This document shows positions 11,673-23,170 of a stretch of DNA of 64,000 bases, in pieces. A program made the position numbers and the translations under genes. Source of the stretch: Eulemur rufifrons (Eukaryota; Chordata; Mammalia; Primates; Lemuridae); contig NC_090997.1 of NCBI RefSeq assembly GCF_041146395.1, positions 37,861,501 through 37,925,500 on the forward strand, written 5' to 3'. Every line of letters starts with the position of its first letter. Within the stretch, counting starts at the first letter, position 1. The notes beneath the pieces are model-generated. The model was not told the origin of the DNA and did no database searches. It saw only the letters and a program-made list of their open reading frames with translations.

Positions 11673-12339
11673 GTCTACATTCTTTCTTAAAGGCATAAGT
11701 AACTTAACAGTGATTTTCTACTTTCTGTTACTCTTTTATTTAAAATTTGGGGAATACAAACAAGAACCCTCATATTGAAGTATACTTTTTTATCTTTATA
11801 TTATAGAAAAATTCCAGTTGTTTTAGATTTCTCTAGTTGTATTTCATATTCACAGGTCACTGATCTCACAAAAAACACAACTGATTGAACCCAAACAAGA
11901 ACAATGTAACAAATTTTATGAATGATAATAATATGATAGCTATAGCCCAGTATGAAAGGATTGAACTAAATTATTTTGTAAAGGTTCCTCTGACATTTTC
12001 TGACTTTGATTTTATTTTTAGGGTACAAGATTATCCCTTTAATATCCTGATACATGAACTTGATTTTGTTGTATAATCCACAATTCTGAGAGGCTCAATA
12101 GTGAAGTCGCAATTTCCTTCAAAACAAAATCTGTTTAATGCTAATAAAATTGTATTTACTTTTTCTGTGACTGGAAATTAACTCAAGATGTAAATGTCTC
12201 CTTTCATTGACTATCATAAGTTGATAAGTTTTTGTATTTTTAATTATGGTATTAAAAGGGTGTAGTATAATCTTTCCCACTGATAACTTTTCAAGTACAA
12301 TGTGAAAAGTTCTTTCCTACTATCCATAGATCAATCTCC
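11673..12339. other. Unassigned AT-rich DNA
   Basis: One 63-codon open frame (11885-12076, plus) without a domain. No repeat recognised. Confidence 0.4.
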
Positions 12340-12786
12340 CTAGTAGATTGAATGAGGCTCCAAAAATGTAAGTCCAAATTGTAGGAATCTATGAATGTGA
12401 CTTTATTTGAAAAAAGGTCTTTGCAGATGTCTTTAAACTAAAGATCTCAAGATGAGATCTTACTGGATTAGGGTAGGCCCTTATTGAACAACAGGTATCC
12501 TTATAAGAAGAAGAGAGGGCATGGAGACAAGCACAGAGGAAAAGGCCATGTGCAGAGGGAGGAAGAGATTGGGGTGATGCTACCATAAGCCAAGGAATGA
12601 CTGCAGACACAAGTGGCTGGAAGAAGCAAAGAAAAATTTTCCCTTAAAATCTTTGGAGGGAGTTTAACCTTGTTGACACCTTGATTTCAAACTTCTGGCT
12701 CTGGAACTATGAGAGAATAAATTTTTGTTGTTTTCATCCATGAAGTTCATGGTAATTTGTCACGACAGCTCCAGGAAACTATTAGA
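12340..12786 (+). mobile_element. MLT1-type LTR (ERVL-MaLR), solo
   Basis: The order of words is that of an MLT1 LTR: 'GATTGAATGAGGCTCC', 'GTGACTTTATTTGAAAAAAG', 'CTCAAGATGAGATCTTACTGGATTAGGGTAGG', 'CCTTATAAGAAGAAGAGA', 'GATTTCAAACTTCTGGCTCTGGAACTATGAGAGAATAAATT' (AATAAA polyadenylation signal), ending in 'GTAATTTGTCACGACAGC...CAGGAAACTATTA'. No internal retroviral sequence follows. The copy is old and diverged. Confidence 0.85.
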
Positions 12787-14164
12787 GTCTCCTGGAAGTT
12801 CTACCCTCCAGGACAAATCTTTGAAGTCAGATATGTGAGAAAAGCTGCCATGTGTCAGAATCACACAGTTTGGAAGACTTGGCCAGAGTCCAGAAGTTCA
12901 GTAACACCAGCTCCTAGCCATGGCACTTACCTGCTAGATGATTGCCAATTTTTTTCTGTCATGTATTTTTTATTAAAACTGTGACATCTTAAAAATTCCA
13001 TACTAGCATCCTTTTTTCTCCTTACTGAACAACTGAGTTCTCATTGGAAAAATAAATGTTATAAAATCTCCATCACAACAACGGTTCAAAAATGAATTTG
13101 ATTTACAAATGGGAAGATTCGAAAATCCAGCAGTGGATATGTACAAAAAATAAATAAAGACAGAAAGAAAGAAAAAAGTAAAGAAAGGCCAAGAATCACA
13201 TTCCTCATGATGTGAGGTCCACTTGATGGCACCTGATGCGAAACTACACGAAGAAAATTCTTCACATTATGGCCATATCATTGCATTACATTCTTTATTT
13301 TTCTGAGCATATTTTAAGCCTTTTAAAAATATGAGAGAGACAAATTATAAACTTCTCTTAGAGAAGTTTCTTTCCCACTTTTTTGGGGGGAAAAAGCCAC
13401 TAAAATAGGACTTAAATGTCTAAGGAAATTGACATTAGTCCATGTTGTCAAACTCAGATCAACTAAGCAGAATTAATTTTCTAGTCTGGGCTTCACAGAC
13501 CATGTTTGTCTGGAGGAGCAGCTGCACTGCAATTTCCTGAAACCACTGCCATGGCCCCTGGAGCTCAGAGGTAGAGAGTGGCTACGTGCCTAATTTCAGA
13601 ATGAGGCCCACTGCTAACATTTCCAAGGCCCAGGGTCATAATCCAAATGGGAGTGCACAGACTTCATGCCTAACTATTTTGGATACATAAATCAAGTTAA
13701 CAAATGCAGTTTGAATTCCCCTCCCATTAGTTTCTCTTCAGTACAGGACATTGAATTGGAAGGAGCTCCAGTTGGTTAGTGTGGAGAGTTCACAGAGCCC
13801 AGACCTGCCAACATCATTCAATCCTCCTGCAGTCTCTTTCCCCTCATTTGAGAATTAAGAGTCTGCAAAATCTCTTCCCAGTTTCCAACTCTGTTCTTAG
13901 ATTGCCGACCTAACTTTCTGGTGGTGGGTCTAACTTTCTTTTTTTGTGTCTCACTTTTTTTCTGCATTCTAATACACAGTCACTGATATCATATAGATCT
14001 AGTTGGCTCACTCACACTTATATTTTGGGGTTCATGAGATATCTTGTTACCTTGTTTTTCAGTAGATGTTGTCCATGGGCTTTTTCTGTGTTTGCTTATT
14101 TGTTTACATATACAGTTGCTCTATCAGTTTTTGAGGGGAAGAGTCAGAAAGATTAGAAGACTCC
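12787..14164. other. Unassigned sequence
   Basis: No coding frame or repeat family recognised, apart from a short GAAA-rich purine stretch at about 13155-13195. Confidence 0.4.
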
Positions 14165-14325
14165 ACCTAAGATTCTTGCTTATCTGAGCTTCCTTGTTCA
14201 TCTGATCTGGAAAATAAGGGTAATAATTATCTCTCTCTTATAGGATTGAGATAAAAATTTAAAAAATGAGACATGTACATTTTTAAACACTGGCCCAAAA
14301 TTAGAGCTTGAAATTATTAGCTTTT
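14165..14325 (+). repeat. MIR SINE fragment
   Basis: 'CTGAGCTTCCTTGTTCATCTGATCTGGAAAATAAGGGTAATAATTATCTC... TAGGATTGAGATAAAAATTT' is the 3' half of MIR ('ctcagtttcctcatctgtaaaatggggataataatagtacc'). Confidence 0.65.
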
Positions 14326-15649
14326 ATTTTTAGCCATTAGGTTCAAGCTCTCAGAAATTCCTAGATTCGTGTTTATGATGAAATTCCAAAGAAGTTTTTC
14401 TTAAGTGTTTTCGGAACACATACCAGGTAAGAAACAGCAAACTAACATGTGGTAGGAGGTGCCATTACTCTCAATCGCAATTATACCAGAAAGGTTCTTG
14501 ACAGCCTGCTATTTGAAGGAAGCCACAGAACTAAAAAACAATCAAGAACTCTGTTACTCCGCAGTACAATAATGGACACTTACGCTTTTCACATAGAGAG
14601 TATAGTGTTGTTAGGTAATAGCTTAAAAATATTTAAAGTATTTTTAAATAAAACCCCAGAAGTTAACTCCATTAAAAATTTCAATAGAAAAATATAACTT
14701 CCCCATAAAACATATTTTATTAGGAACATAGTTACCTTGTGATCCTTCCCTAGGTTAAATAAATGTGTGTGTGTCTGCGTGCGTGTGTATAACAACTAAA
14801 GAAAAACTCCATTAAAATTTACTTGTTATTCAAGGTTATGGTGAAAGAACATTAGTCTTTCATGTGCCATTAGTCATCTAAGACATCTCTCCCACTACAG
14901 CACAGAAAACTCATTGTAAAGCATGTTTATTCATCTACTCTCTAACAGCATTATTTTTAGGGAGTATGTCCTCTGTATCAATTTTCAGTTATCTGCAAAA
15001 TTGAAGAGTTTGGTGGTGTGACCATATTATCCCCTAATGAAGAAACTGATACCAAGAGATTCAGTAAAATCCAATTCTGAAGTCTATTTTCACTCCACTC
15101 TACAACATATTGACACTTTAAGGATCTCTCAGTGTAATCTTAGGGCTGTTTGACTTTTGATCTCTCTTTTAATCTCCCCAGGGTATGAATAACTGAAGGA
15201 TGGAAGCTGGTAGCTGAGTCCTGGTTATGACTGAAGCAGGAACACTGGAGATTGGTGTCTCGCATTAAAACCATCAGTAAAATTTACCTAATGCCCAATT
15301 GTCTGGCTATTTTGATGATTTTGAACAACTCTTGTAGGGTGTGTGTCAGTGTCCCCATCTGTAGACAGTGGGGACAGTGTAAACAGCTCACCTGATAGAT
15401 TTTAAGACTCTCACCACAATAGGGGTGTGCAGTAAATTCCTAAAATTTTATGTTGCCTCAGCATCTATATTGAATACGAGTTTAACTTTCTCATACCAGA
15501 AGCAGAGCTCAGTCACTCTTGGCAGAGTTTCCACTTCCACAGCACACCTAAATAGCTCAAGCTGGTGGCCAGAGATAGCAACTTAAAGGCATCTCTCCTG
15601 CCTAGAAGACTGGGCTTCCTGCTTTCCAGCTGCTTCCTTTAAACAGACC
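14326..15649. other. Mostly unassigned sequence
   Basis: A short GT-rich stretch lies at 14765-14790. Around 15025-15090 'TTATCCCCTAATGAAGAAACTGATACCAAGAGATTCAG' resembles antisense MIR but is too short to call alone. No gene found. Confidence 0.4.
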
Positions 15650-15905
15650 CTTTAGACATTTGTCCATGAACTTAAAATTATCCACACCCTATCCCTTTAT
15701 ATATACTGCTGGCTGCCTCTCTCTCTCTCTCTCTCTCCCCCTCTGCCTGACTCTTCATTCCTGCCTCATGTGACATGGGGACAGAGGACTGCCCTCCAGA
15801 CTCATGCTCTCCTTCCTCAAGATCTGTAAGTGAAATCTCTGACCTTGTTTCCTACTGTGGTGGTATATTGACCTTGTGCCTTCCATCTGAAGAACTATGG
15901 GCTAC
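15650..15905 (+). repeat. Possible degraded LTR with an internal (TC)n microsatellite
   Basis: A TATA-like 'TTTATATATACTGCTGGCTGCC' at about 15696 is followed by an uninterrupted CT tract at 15716-15738 and by 'GATCTGTAAGTGAAATCTCTGACC'. The arrangement resembles the U3-R of some retroviral LTRs, but no ends or target-site duplication were found. The microsatellite is certain; the LTR call is weak. Confidence 0.3.
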
Positions 15906-16739
15906 CCCAGGCCGGGTTTTCCCTGAGACACTGGGGAGAACATAAGGTCAGTCTCCCAGTGCCAGAGTAATGGCCAGGAAGGGATAAACTGGTCATGGGT
16001 CAGACAAGAGCCACAAGTGTGTCTGCCTGTATAAATAATTTCCCTGCCAGAAGAATCCCCCTGGTCATGGGTCAGATAACTAGGCATTAGGCCGTCCACC
16101 AGGAAAGAGAAGTATCCCATGAAAGGCACGCTGTAAACACCCACATCCAATTCCCCTTCATTTCCCTTTAGGGCAGGGTCTCTAGCTGTTCTGATACTGA
16201 AATCCCAATTTAGCTGGGGGCTGTCAAAACAGGGTAGCACTCGTGAGGAAAAGAGATAAGGGAACCAGGGAGTCCACAGAGGAAATAATTGACCACCTGA
16301 CACTTGTATGTAGTTGGAAGGGCTGGAAAACAGCACCTTGCTGAAAAATAAGAACTAGGAAAGGAAAGAGAAGGGTGGGCAGTTCAAATCTCATGATCCT
16401 TGAAATCTCGGTAGCATTTAATGCTCTCAAAAACATTCCTTACTCTTGCAATGCTCCTCTTTCTCTTCTGAGGCACTGTGCAACCTCGATTGTTCTCCTA
16501 GCCTCTTGGACTATTCCTTCTCTACATTATTTCCATTTTCTTTTCAGCCCCTGATCCTCTTCTGTTTTCTCTCTGGCCTATTTTTCTCATGTGCTAACTC
16601 ATCATTAATTGTTGTGCTTTCATATAACGTTCTTAAAATCTGAAACAGTGTTTGAATGCCTTTATGTTTTTTAATATATTAGCATTCCCATTTTTACTGA
16701 GCTGTTTCACAAACATATTATCATGTCATTCTAATAAAT
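15906..16739. other. Unassigned sequence
   Basis: A 144-codon minus-strand open frame (15902-16336) has no signal peptide, domain or conserved motif and no promoter or splice context. 'GGTCATGGGTCAGA' occurs twice (about 15991 and 16063), a short direct repeat. No gene called. Confidence 0.4.
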
Positions 16740-17750
16740 GGATAAATGACAACATTGATAAATTTGAATACATTAAACAAAGAACTACTGTTTATTAAAT
16801 GATACTATAAAAAGGGAATGACAAGCTAAGCCATAAAGTACAGAAACTATCCACAAAATATTAAAATTCCTACAAATCAATAAGACAAAGAGAGACAATT
16901 AATTAGAAAAGCAGGAAAAGGTCTTAACAGGCTCTTCAAAAAGATGAAATCTTTTTCAATAAACACAAGAAAAGTTATTACAACTCATTAATAATCAGAT
17001 AAATTCAAATCAAAATGATTTTGAAATACTACTACTTGATGCCGTATTAGTAAACATTACAACAGTAAGTATACAAAGTGTTGGTAGGATGTGGTGTAAT
17101 GAGAACTCATGTGCCCTGCACATGTTTAGCCACTTTGAAAAGCAATTTGACTTATCTAAGTTAACGATTTTTATTCCTGAAGCCGTCAATTGCACTTCTA
17201 GGCATAAAGAGAAACTATTGCAAATCTGCATAAAGAGTCATGTCCAAGAGTATTTATAACCATATCATGTGTAATAGAACTAAAATGGAAACAACTCAAT
17301 GTCAATTTAAGCTAGAGTGGGTAAATAAATCTTGATGTATTCATACAACGGCATTTATATAGCAAAGTAAATGAACAATGTCTACATGCAATAACATTTA
17401 AGATTGCAAACATAATGTCAAATGAGTCTCAAAAATGCATAGAGTATAATTTCATTTATATAAAGTTCAAAAACAAGCAAAATTAAACTGTATTGCTTTG
17501 GGTTGTGTGCACAGATAGTATATCTATAAAGGGAAGCGAAGAAATTATTATCACAAAAGTCAGGATAGTAGTGACCTCTGGTGAAGAGGAAAGTCATTGT
17601 AATCAGGAAGGGCACACAGAAGGCAGGAGTAGGGTTGGAGGGAGTGTCTACTGTGTCATCCATATTGTTTCTTGATCTAAGTGGTTTAGCATGAGTAGAT
17701 ATTTGCTTTATAATTATTCTTTAAATTTCTCGCAATTAAACATAACAACA
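16740..17750 (+). mobile_element. Old L1 (L1M-like) fragment, sense
   Basis: The plus strand shows the L1 ORF2 end and 3'UTR order in decayed form: 'AAATTTGAATACATTAAACAAAGAACTACTG', 'CAACTCATTAATAATCAGATAAATTCAAATCAAAATGA', 'GTTGGTAGGATGTGGTGTAATGAGAAC', 'CACTTTGAAAAGCAATTTGAC', 'GCACTTCTAGGCATAAAGAGAAA', 'CATACAACGGCATTTATATAGC'. All frames are broken. It is among the older L1 copies in the window. Confidence 0.75.
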
Positions 17751-17789
17751 AAAAATAAGGAGGTAAAAAAAAAATATGGTAGTTGGTTT

Positions 17790-18291
17790 CCAAGTTGACC
17801 TCCGAATAAACCATCCACTTAGGTAACTTTGGTAGTCCCTTCCTACTTTTGACCCACAGAATGTGGGGGAAGTGATAATTGCTACTTCTCACTGAGGTCT
17901 TAAGAAGCTATGTGGCTCTTGTTCTCTTGGAGTGCTCACCCTAGGAAAAGCCAGCTACCATGTAAGAATTCTGACCCCTGTGAGGCCTCCATGCTATGAG
18001 GAAGAACAAGCTAGTCACATGGAGAAGCTTATTGGAAAGACAGATGTATAAATAGCCTGCAACTATTCCAGCATCCCAACCCAAGAACCAGATGGGTGAA
18101 TAAAGAAGTCTTAATGTAACTGTAGCCCTATAATAATCAGACCACAGCTGCATGAGAGATTCTGATCACTGACCATCGAGCTGAACCCAGTTCTCCCAGA
18201 AAATACTGAGAGATGATCATAATAAATTGATGTTTTAAACCACTAAGTTTTGGGGTGGTTTGTTATGCAGCAGTAGATAAGTAGAACAGAA
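17790..18291 (+). mobile_element. MLT1-type LTR (ERVL-MaLR), diverged solo copy
   Basis: Recognisable words in order: 'GCCAGCTACCATGTAAGAATTCTGACC', 'GAGGCCTCCATGCTATGAGGAAG', 'GGTGAATAAAGAAGTCTTAATG', 'ATGAGAGATTCTGATCACTGACC', 'CATAATAAATTGATGTTTTAAACCACTAAGTTTTGGGGTGGTTTGTTATGCAGCAGTAGATAA'. That is the typical MLT1 3' region with its AATAAA. It has no internal region. Confidence 0.8.
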
Positions 18292-18634
18292 GGAGAGTGG
18301 AATAAGTAGGAAAAAGGAAATTTGTTTTATAATTAATCAATAGAAAGAAAAAAACAGAATCTGATACATTTAAACAATAAAAATTTAGCACTACTAAGAA
18401 GATGGCTCATTCATTTATTTCAACAAACATTCTCTTTTCTGAAAGTCAAACTCATATTTTCAGCTGTCTGGTAGACATCTCTACCTAGATATCCTGTTGG
18501 GTTTTTTTAATCCACTGTGTCCAAAATGAGCATATCCCTTTCCCCTGAAACTGGCTCCTTCTCCTAAATTAATATTTCTGTTAGTGTCAGACGAAGCCTG
18601 ACTCATTTTAAATTCATACTCTTATTTAGTTACA

Positions 18635-18745
18635 TTCAGTTAATAAGATATAAAAACCTATTCATTTCATCAATCATTCATGAACTTCTTCAATAAATAT
18701 TCAGTCACTATCAAGATCCAGGCACTAAACTGGTTCTGAGGTACA
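18635..18745 (-). repeat. L2 LINE 3' fragment, antisense
   Basis: 'ATCATTCATGAACTTCTTCAATAAATATTCAGTCACTATCAAGATCCAGGCACTAAACTGGTTCTGAGGTACAGAGGTGACCAAACCAG' follows the antisense L2 3' end ('attcattcaacaaatatttattgagtgccta...ccaggcactgttctaggc'). Confidence 0.65.
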
Positions 18746-19698
18746 GAGGTGACCAAACCAGTCATGCTTGTTGCTGACACAAGGCTTTCTACAATATTCC
18801 TGCATCAGCCTCTCCCATTTCACTTCCATTATCTCCATTCTCATTCTAGGCTTTATTTCTTCTCGCTTGAAATAGAGGTCAATTTCTTGAATTAGAGAAC
18901 AGGTTTTTCCACCTCCTATTTTCACTGATCTGGCTTAGCCCTGCTGCCGGATTGATCCTTGCACTCTGATTACTTGTATTCCTTGGCAAAAGTGATTCAC
19001 TGACATAATACTGATCTGCTTCCTCCTCCCCAAACTTTACTGTAACTTTAATACAACATTTGCATAGCCTCATCCCTACTTTTTGATTCCTACTCATTAT
19101 TCAAGGCACATATCAAATGTTATCTCTTCCATGAAACCTTTCTTGTGTGTCAAATGTCTTTTTGTTAATTTTTAAACCAGTTTGTTGGAGGGGGGTACTA
19201 TATATTCTGCCAGTTATTTGAAACTAATAACTGCCATTTCCAAAATGTGGATTTAATCATCATGTTCCTTTCACGTGGAATAGCCTTTTCCACAATTGTT
19301 TAACTTATTTGATGCTAATTTAACATAGTCTATTTTCAATTTAATAGGGTTTACAACTGATAAATGCATTTCATGAATGTTAAAGTTCTTTCTCTGCAAG
19401 GTAACATACCTACAATTGTAACTGCTATGAATAGAGGAATGAAAAGAATCAGATGCTTCAGAAATTTCTATGAGTTTATATTAATGATCCTGCAAATTGG
19501 TAAAGAAGATATTAATAAAAGCTAATTCAAAAATCCTCTTTTTCAACTTTATCTTAAAGAAGATGACACAGCTAAAGAATGTGGTCCTTTCTGCCTCACA
19601 GATACGCAGATTTTTTAAAAATTAAGCTGCTTTTTGCTCTGGAAACTTTCCCTTCAAATATTTCCTGCAAAACAGTTTAATGGGCTATTACTAATTAC
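18746..19698. other. Unassigned sequence
   Basis: No gene or repeat family recognised. Two short minus-strand open frames (18725-18925, 18879-19097) overlap each other in different frames and show no domain. Confidence 0.4.
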
Positions 19699-20010
19699 AA
19701 AAATTGTCCCCCATATTTCCTTTTTAATATTTGAAAGCTGTTAATATTTTCATGAAAGACATGAATTCAGAATATTTTTGTTTAAACCTTTGCATATAAT
19801 TATGCCTTACAAAAAAAGAAATGCCCAAGTATTTGACTGATTTTTCAGCCACAGAAATTGTTTTTAGTACTGTCTGTCTAACATGAAAAGCTGCACAGAT
19901 TTTCATATGGAAGTCTGTTTTTACAAAATTTTTGTTTAAACCCTTGTTTACAGTAATGCCTTAAAATATAATTTCCAATGGATTTGACTGATTTTTTTCA
20001 ACCACACACA
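19699..20010 (+). repeat. Diverged two-copy tandem duplication, ~152 bp unit
   Basis: Copy 1 (about 19699-19850) and copy 2 (about 19851-20010) share, in the same order and spacing: AAATTGT; AAAGCTG (19734-19740, 19887-19893); ATTTTCAT; TTTTTGTTTAAACC (from 19775 and from 19929); ATGCCTTA; TTTGACTGATTTTT; then CCACA. Small gaps and substitutions separate the copies. No known interspersed repeat was recognised in the unit. Confidence 0.75.
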
Positions 20011-20329
20011 CCTAATAAATGCACCTGAGGAAGTAAGTTGGTGACACAAAGCTCTCTTAACTGAGAGACATTCATATGGTGTGATGCATCACAGCAAACT
20101 TGAGAGAAAGAAATTAAAAAGACAATAAAAAGATTCTCTTTCCTAAGAATTCTTCATTTAATGCTTCCATAGCAAGGAACAACTTTTTAAAACATATTTT
20201 TACCCTAATTCTGAACAAACATTATTTTTATAAAATGTGAGTACCTAGGTATAAGTATATGTATGCTTAAAGTTTGACATAGGACTCTAAGCATAGGGCT
20301 TTCAAAAGATTCCTCTGTACCCTACTATA

Positions 20330-20510
20330 GACTACTATATGGGAAACTTGGGGCAGTTTACTGAACTCTGTGAAACTGCTTAACTTCCCTATCTGCAAAA
20401 TGGGAATAATAACCTTTTACCTTCAAAATTCAGGTTAGAATTAAATAAGATGATCAATGGAGGGGGCAGTTGATCTTGTAATAATAGTTGCAGCAATAGT
20501 AATAAAACAA
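20330..20510 (+). repeat. MIR SINE
   Basis: 'GGGGCAGTTTACTGAACTCTGTGAAACTGCTTAACTTCCCTATCTGCAAAATGGGAATAATAACC... GGTTAGAATTAAATAAGATGATCAATGG' matches the MIR core and 3' half in sense orientation. Confidence 0.75.
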
Positions 20511-20877
20511 AAGATTCCCATTGTTCAAAGTGGTGGGTGTAATTAATCATGGGAGGTTGAATCTACTAGTGGTTAGAAAAGATCATGTTCTATTTTATTA
20601 CCTAGAAACACATTAGGAAAGAAAACTATGCTCATGTTTCACCAAGTTGTAAGTAATGTGTTTGTGAAAGAAATACAAGAGAATTGCTGAATATTAACAT
20701 TGAAGAGTCCAATTCCTTGGAATCATGCCATTCATTATTATCCTGATGGGTCATGGCTAAACCAAACCAGCTGTCACTCTCTGGATAGTTAATCACCAGA
20801 GTTGAACTGAAAGACTGAATGATCTTCCTTGTTATATTCTAGTTCTTTAAGTGAATAGGAACACGACCAAACACTGC

Positions 20878-20991
20878 ATTTACAGAGCACAGTTGGAGAC
20901 ATCTAGTAGCTGACTTGTGTGTTGTATTTTCCACTCTCATAAATTTACCTGGATAGCTGGATTTACCTTTACATAACTGTGCTCCGTAAAT
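20878..20991. repeat. Inverted repeat with 17 bp arms (MITE-like or hairpin)
   Basis: The left arm ATTTACAGAGCACAGTT (20878-20894) and the reverse complement of the right arm (20975-20991, read as ATTTACGGAGCACAGTT) match at 16 of 17 positions, with an 80 bp loop. It could be a short nonautonomous DNA transposon remnant or a transcript hairpin. No target-site duplication is clear. Confidence 0.6.
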
Positions 20992-22499
20992 CACATAGGA
21001 ATGTGAGTGGTAGCTAAAGCTAAAACATTTCTACTTGATATTACATATTATATTAGTCTAGTTGTTTCAGTTTAACTTTCCTATTGATGAAATGAAGCCA
21101 CCAACTCCCCAAATAGCCACTTTACTTGGGATTTTCTGGGCAGGGAATACATACAGGAATTGTAAATTTGGCAATGTAGTAACACTGAAAAGTCGCTGTT
21201 CCCCCATGGAGACTGAAGTCCATAAGCATCTCACAAGCAGCACGTTTATCTCACAGCAGCCACTTTTAGGTTATTAGTATCCAGCCATCTACCAAGAAAG
21301 GTGGGCTCTTCCCTGGAATTTAAAGTATGGGAAGGGACGTGCAATGTAGACCTACAGGTTGGGAATCCGTAGGAAAGGCAACTGTCACTGTGGCACAGAG
21401 AAAGTGTTAATAGGGTTTTTAGAGAATCCCCTTACAATTAAGAAAATAGAATTCATTTGGATGGGGATGAATTCGCATTTATGAGAAATTGCCTGGCTTC
21501 TGTAATTTCCATAAATTATAGTATTGACCAAACTTTGTAGTGTGACAAGCTTGTTATTTGGTAAGATGATGAGTAGAATGTATTACAGCAAGCATGAACA
21601 CAGTGCCAATGGCAATGACATCATCATCATAATAATACTTGCCTGTAGTAGCAAATAGTCATGATCAAATTCCAGGAAAGACATACATACATCTTGTGGG
21701 AGTGGAGAGGGAGGGAGCAATCAGGGAGTATTCACACAGGAGGTGACAATTGACCCACGATTAAAGGACTCAAAGTCACTAAGCTTTTGACAAATACTTA
21801 AATAAATTTTCTAGTTCATCATACTTTGTGTCCTCATCCAGCCCTGTGTAAAAGCCTGCATTTTCCTTTTCACATGCTTTTATACCCCTCACACTTTCTC
21901 TCTAGCTTTAAGGCAGCAATTACTAGTAACAGAATCATCTCACTACTGAATTATTGCTACCTCTTTGGAGCTGTTCCTACTTTCAGCACTACTTTCTCAA
22001 TTAACATTTCTGCTAGAAGGACTTTGGTAAACAACACTTTGATAAATAGTAAACCCTTTCTCTTCTCCCTTTTTACTTCCTGCGTATTGCTTAAACACTT
22101 CCTCTAGTAAACTTCTTAGATCAAGTTGTAAGCTTCTTAAGATTGCACTGATGCCCCTGATACAAGTCTTTCTGCTCTGTAAGACTGCAAATATCCAGAG
22201 GGCACAGAACTGCATCCATGTTGGAAGAAATGGACTGAAATTCCAACTGGACAGGTTGAGGCTTTTTGCCTTTTTTTCATCCCTTTATAAAATATTTTAA
22301 GCTTTAGCAACCACTCACATTTCTACTTCCAAATATTCTCAGAACCTTTTACCTATATTCTGAATGATGTTCTACTTTTCCAGATACCCTTCAGACTCTC
22401 AACATGTTCTCCTAACTTTTATGGAATTTCCTTCAACTTTTATTCTCATGTGTGTCAGCTCTAGCCTGATTCCACACATATTCACAATTATTCCTTCTT
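20992..22499. other. Unassigned sequence
   Basis: A few open frames of 70-93 codons occur, without domains. No repeat family recognised. Confidence 0.4.
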
Positions 22500-22740
22500 A
22501 AGTCTGAATTTGAATTCAGAATATGTGAGTCCAAGTATGAATATCTCTTTTACTAGATTTGATACGTTAGGCAAGAAGGTTTGCTTCTTTAAGTCATAGT
22601 ACTATCTTTGGTAAAATTAGAGTGTTAATACCTGTCAGGTCCAAAGAACTGTCATAAAGATCAAATGAAATAGAGTCTATACAAATCTAGGCAACCTTTA
22701 AAGTACTATAAAATATATAAGCCACTATTATACTGAGATA
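22500..22740 (+). repeat. MIR SINE, diverged
   Basis: 'GCTTCTTTAAGTCATAGTACTATCTTTGGTAAAATTAGAGTGTTAATACCTGTCAGGTCCAAAGAACTGTCATAAAGATCAAATGAAATAGAG... CTTTAAAGTACTATAAAA' follows the MIR 3' half. Confidence 0.6.
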
Positions 22741-22754
22741 GCGAATATACTAAC

Positions 22755-23170
22755 AGCAGATATATATGGTCAGGCCATTTATGACAATAGAACTCTGACC
22801 CACAACCTCTGTGGTGACCAGCCCAGGAAGTCAAACTACAATCTCTGCAGCTATTGGTCCAAAACAGTCAGAGCTTGGTCAACAACTGACAGCTTCCCTA
22901 ATTTTTGCCACCCCTCATCCCTACTTCCAATTCTGGAGAAACCCAAATATGGTCCCCAAACCAATCACATAGGTTGCCTCCCTTGTAGTTAGTCTGCCTC
23001 CAACTTCCTCATGCCAACAACCTTCAAAGGCAGCATGTGTAAAGTTCTCTCTCTCTTTTTTTCCTCACTACAAAGCTTTTAAACTCCTCTGCCTGTCTTT
23101 GAGTCTCTATTAAATGCAAGTAATAGTGACTGACTCCCTTGTTAGAGCAAGTTCAGGCTAAATATACTCT
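22755..23170 (+). mobile_element. LTR, old endogenous retrovirus (family unassigned)
   Basis: The GC-richer block has LTR-like order: 'GTGACCAGCCCAGGAAGTCAAACTACAA', 'CAGTCAGAGCTTGGTCAACAACTGACAGCTTCC', 'CCAATCACATAGGTTGCCTCC', a TATA-poor CT-rich stretch, 'CACTACAAAGCTTTTAAACTCCTCTGCCTGTCTTTGAGTCTCTATTAAATG' (ATTAAA as a variant polyadenylation signal), then 'GACTCCCTTGTTAGAGCAAG'. It resembles old class III (ERVL-type) LTRs. Ends are not defined and no internal region is seen. Confidence 0.6.

Noticed and set aside
15902..16336. 144-codon minus-strand open frame, the longest in the window
   Set aside because: No domain, signal, conserved motif or splice context. This length is expected by chance in 64 kb.
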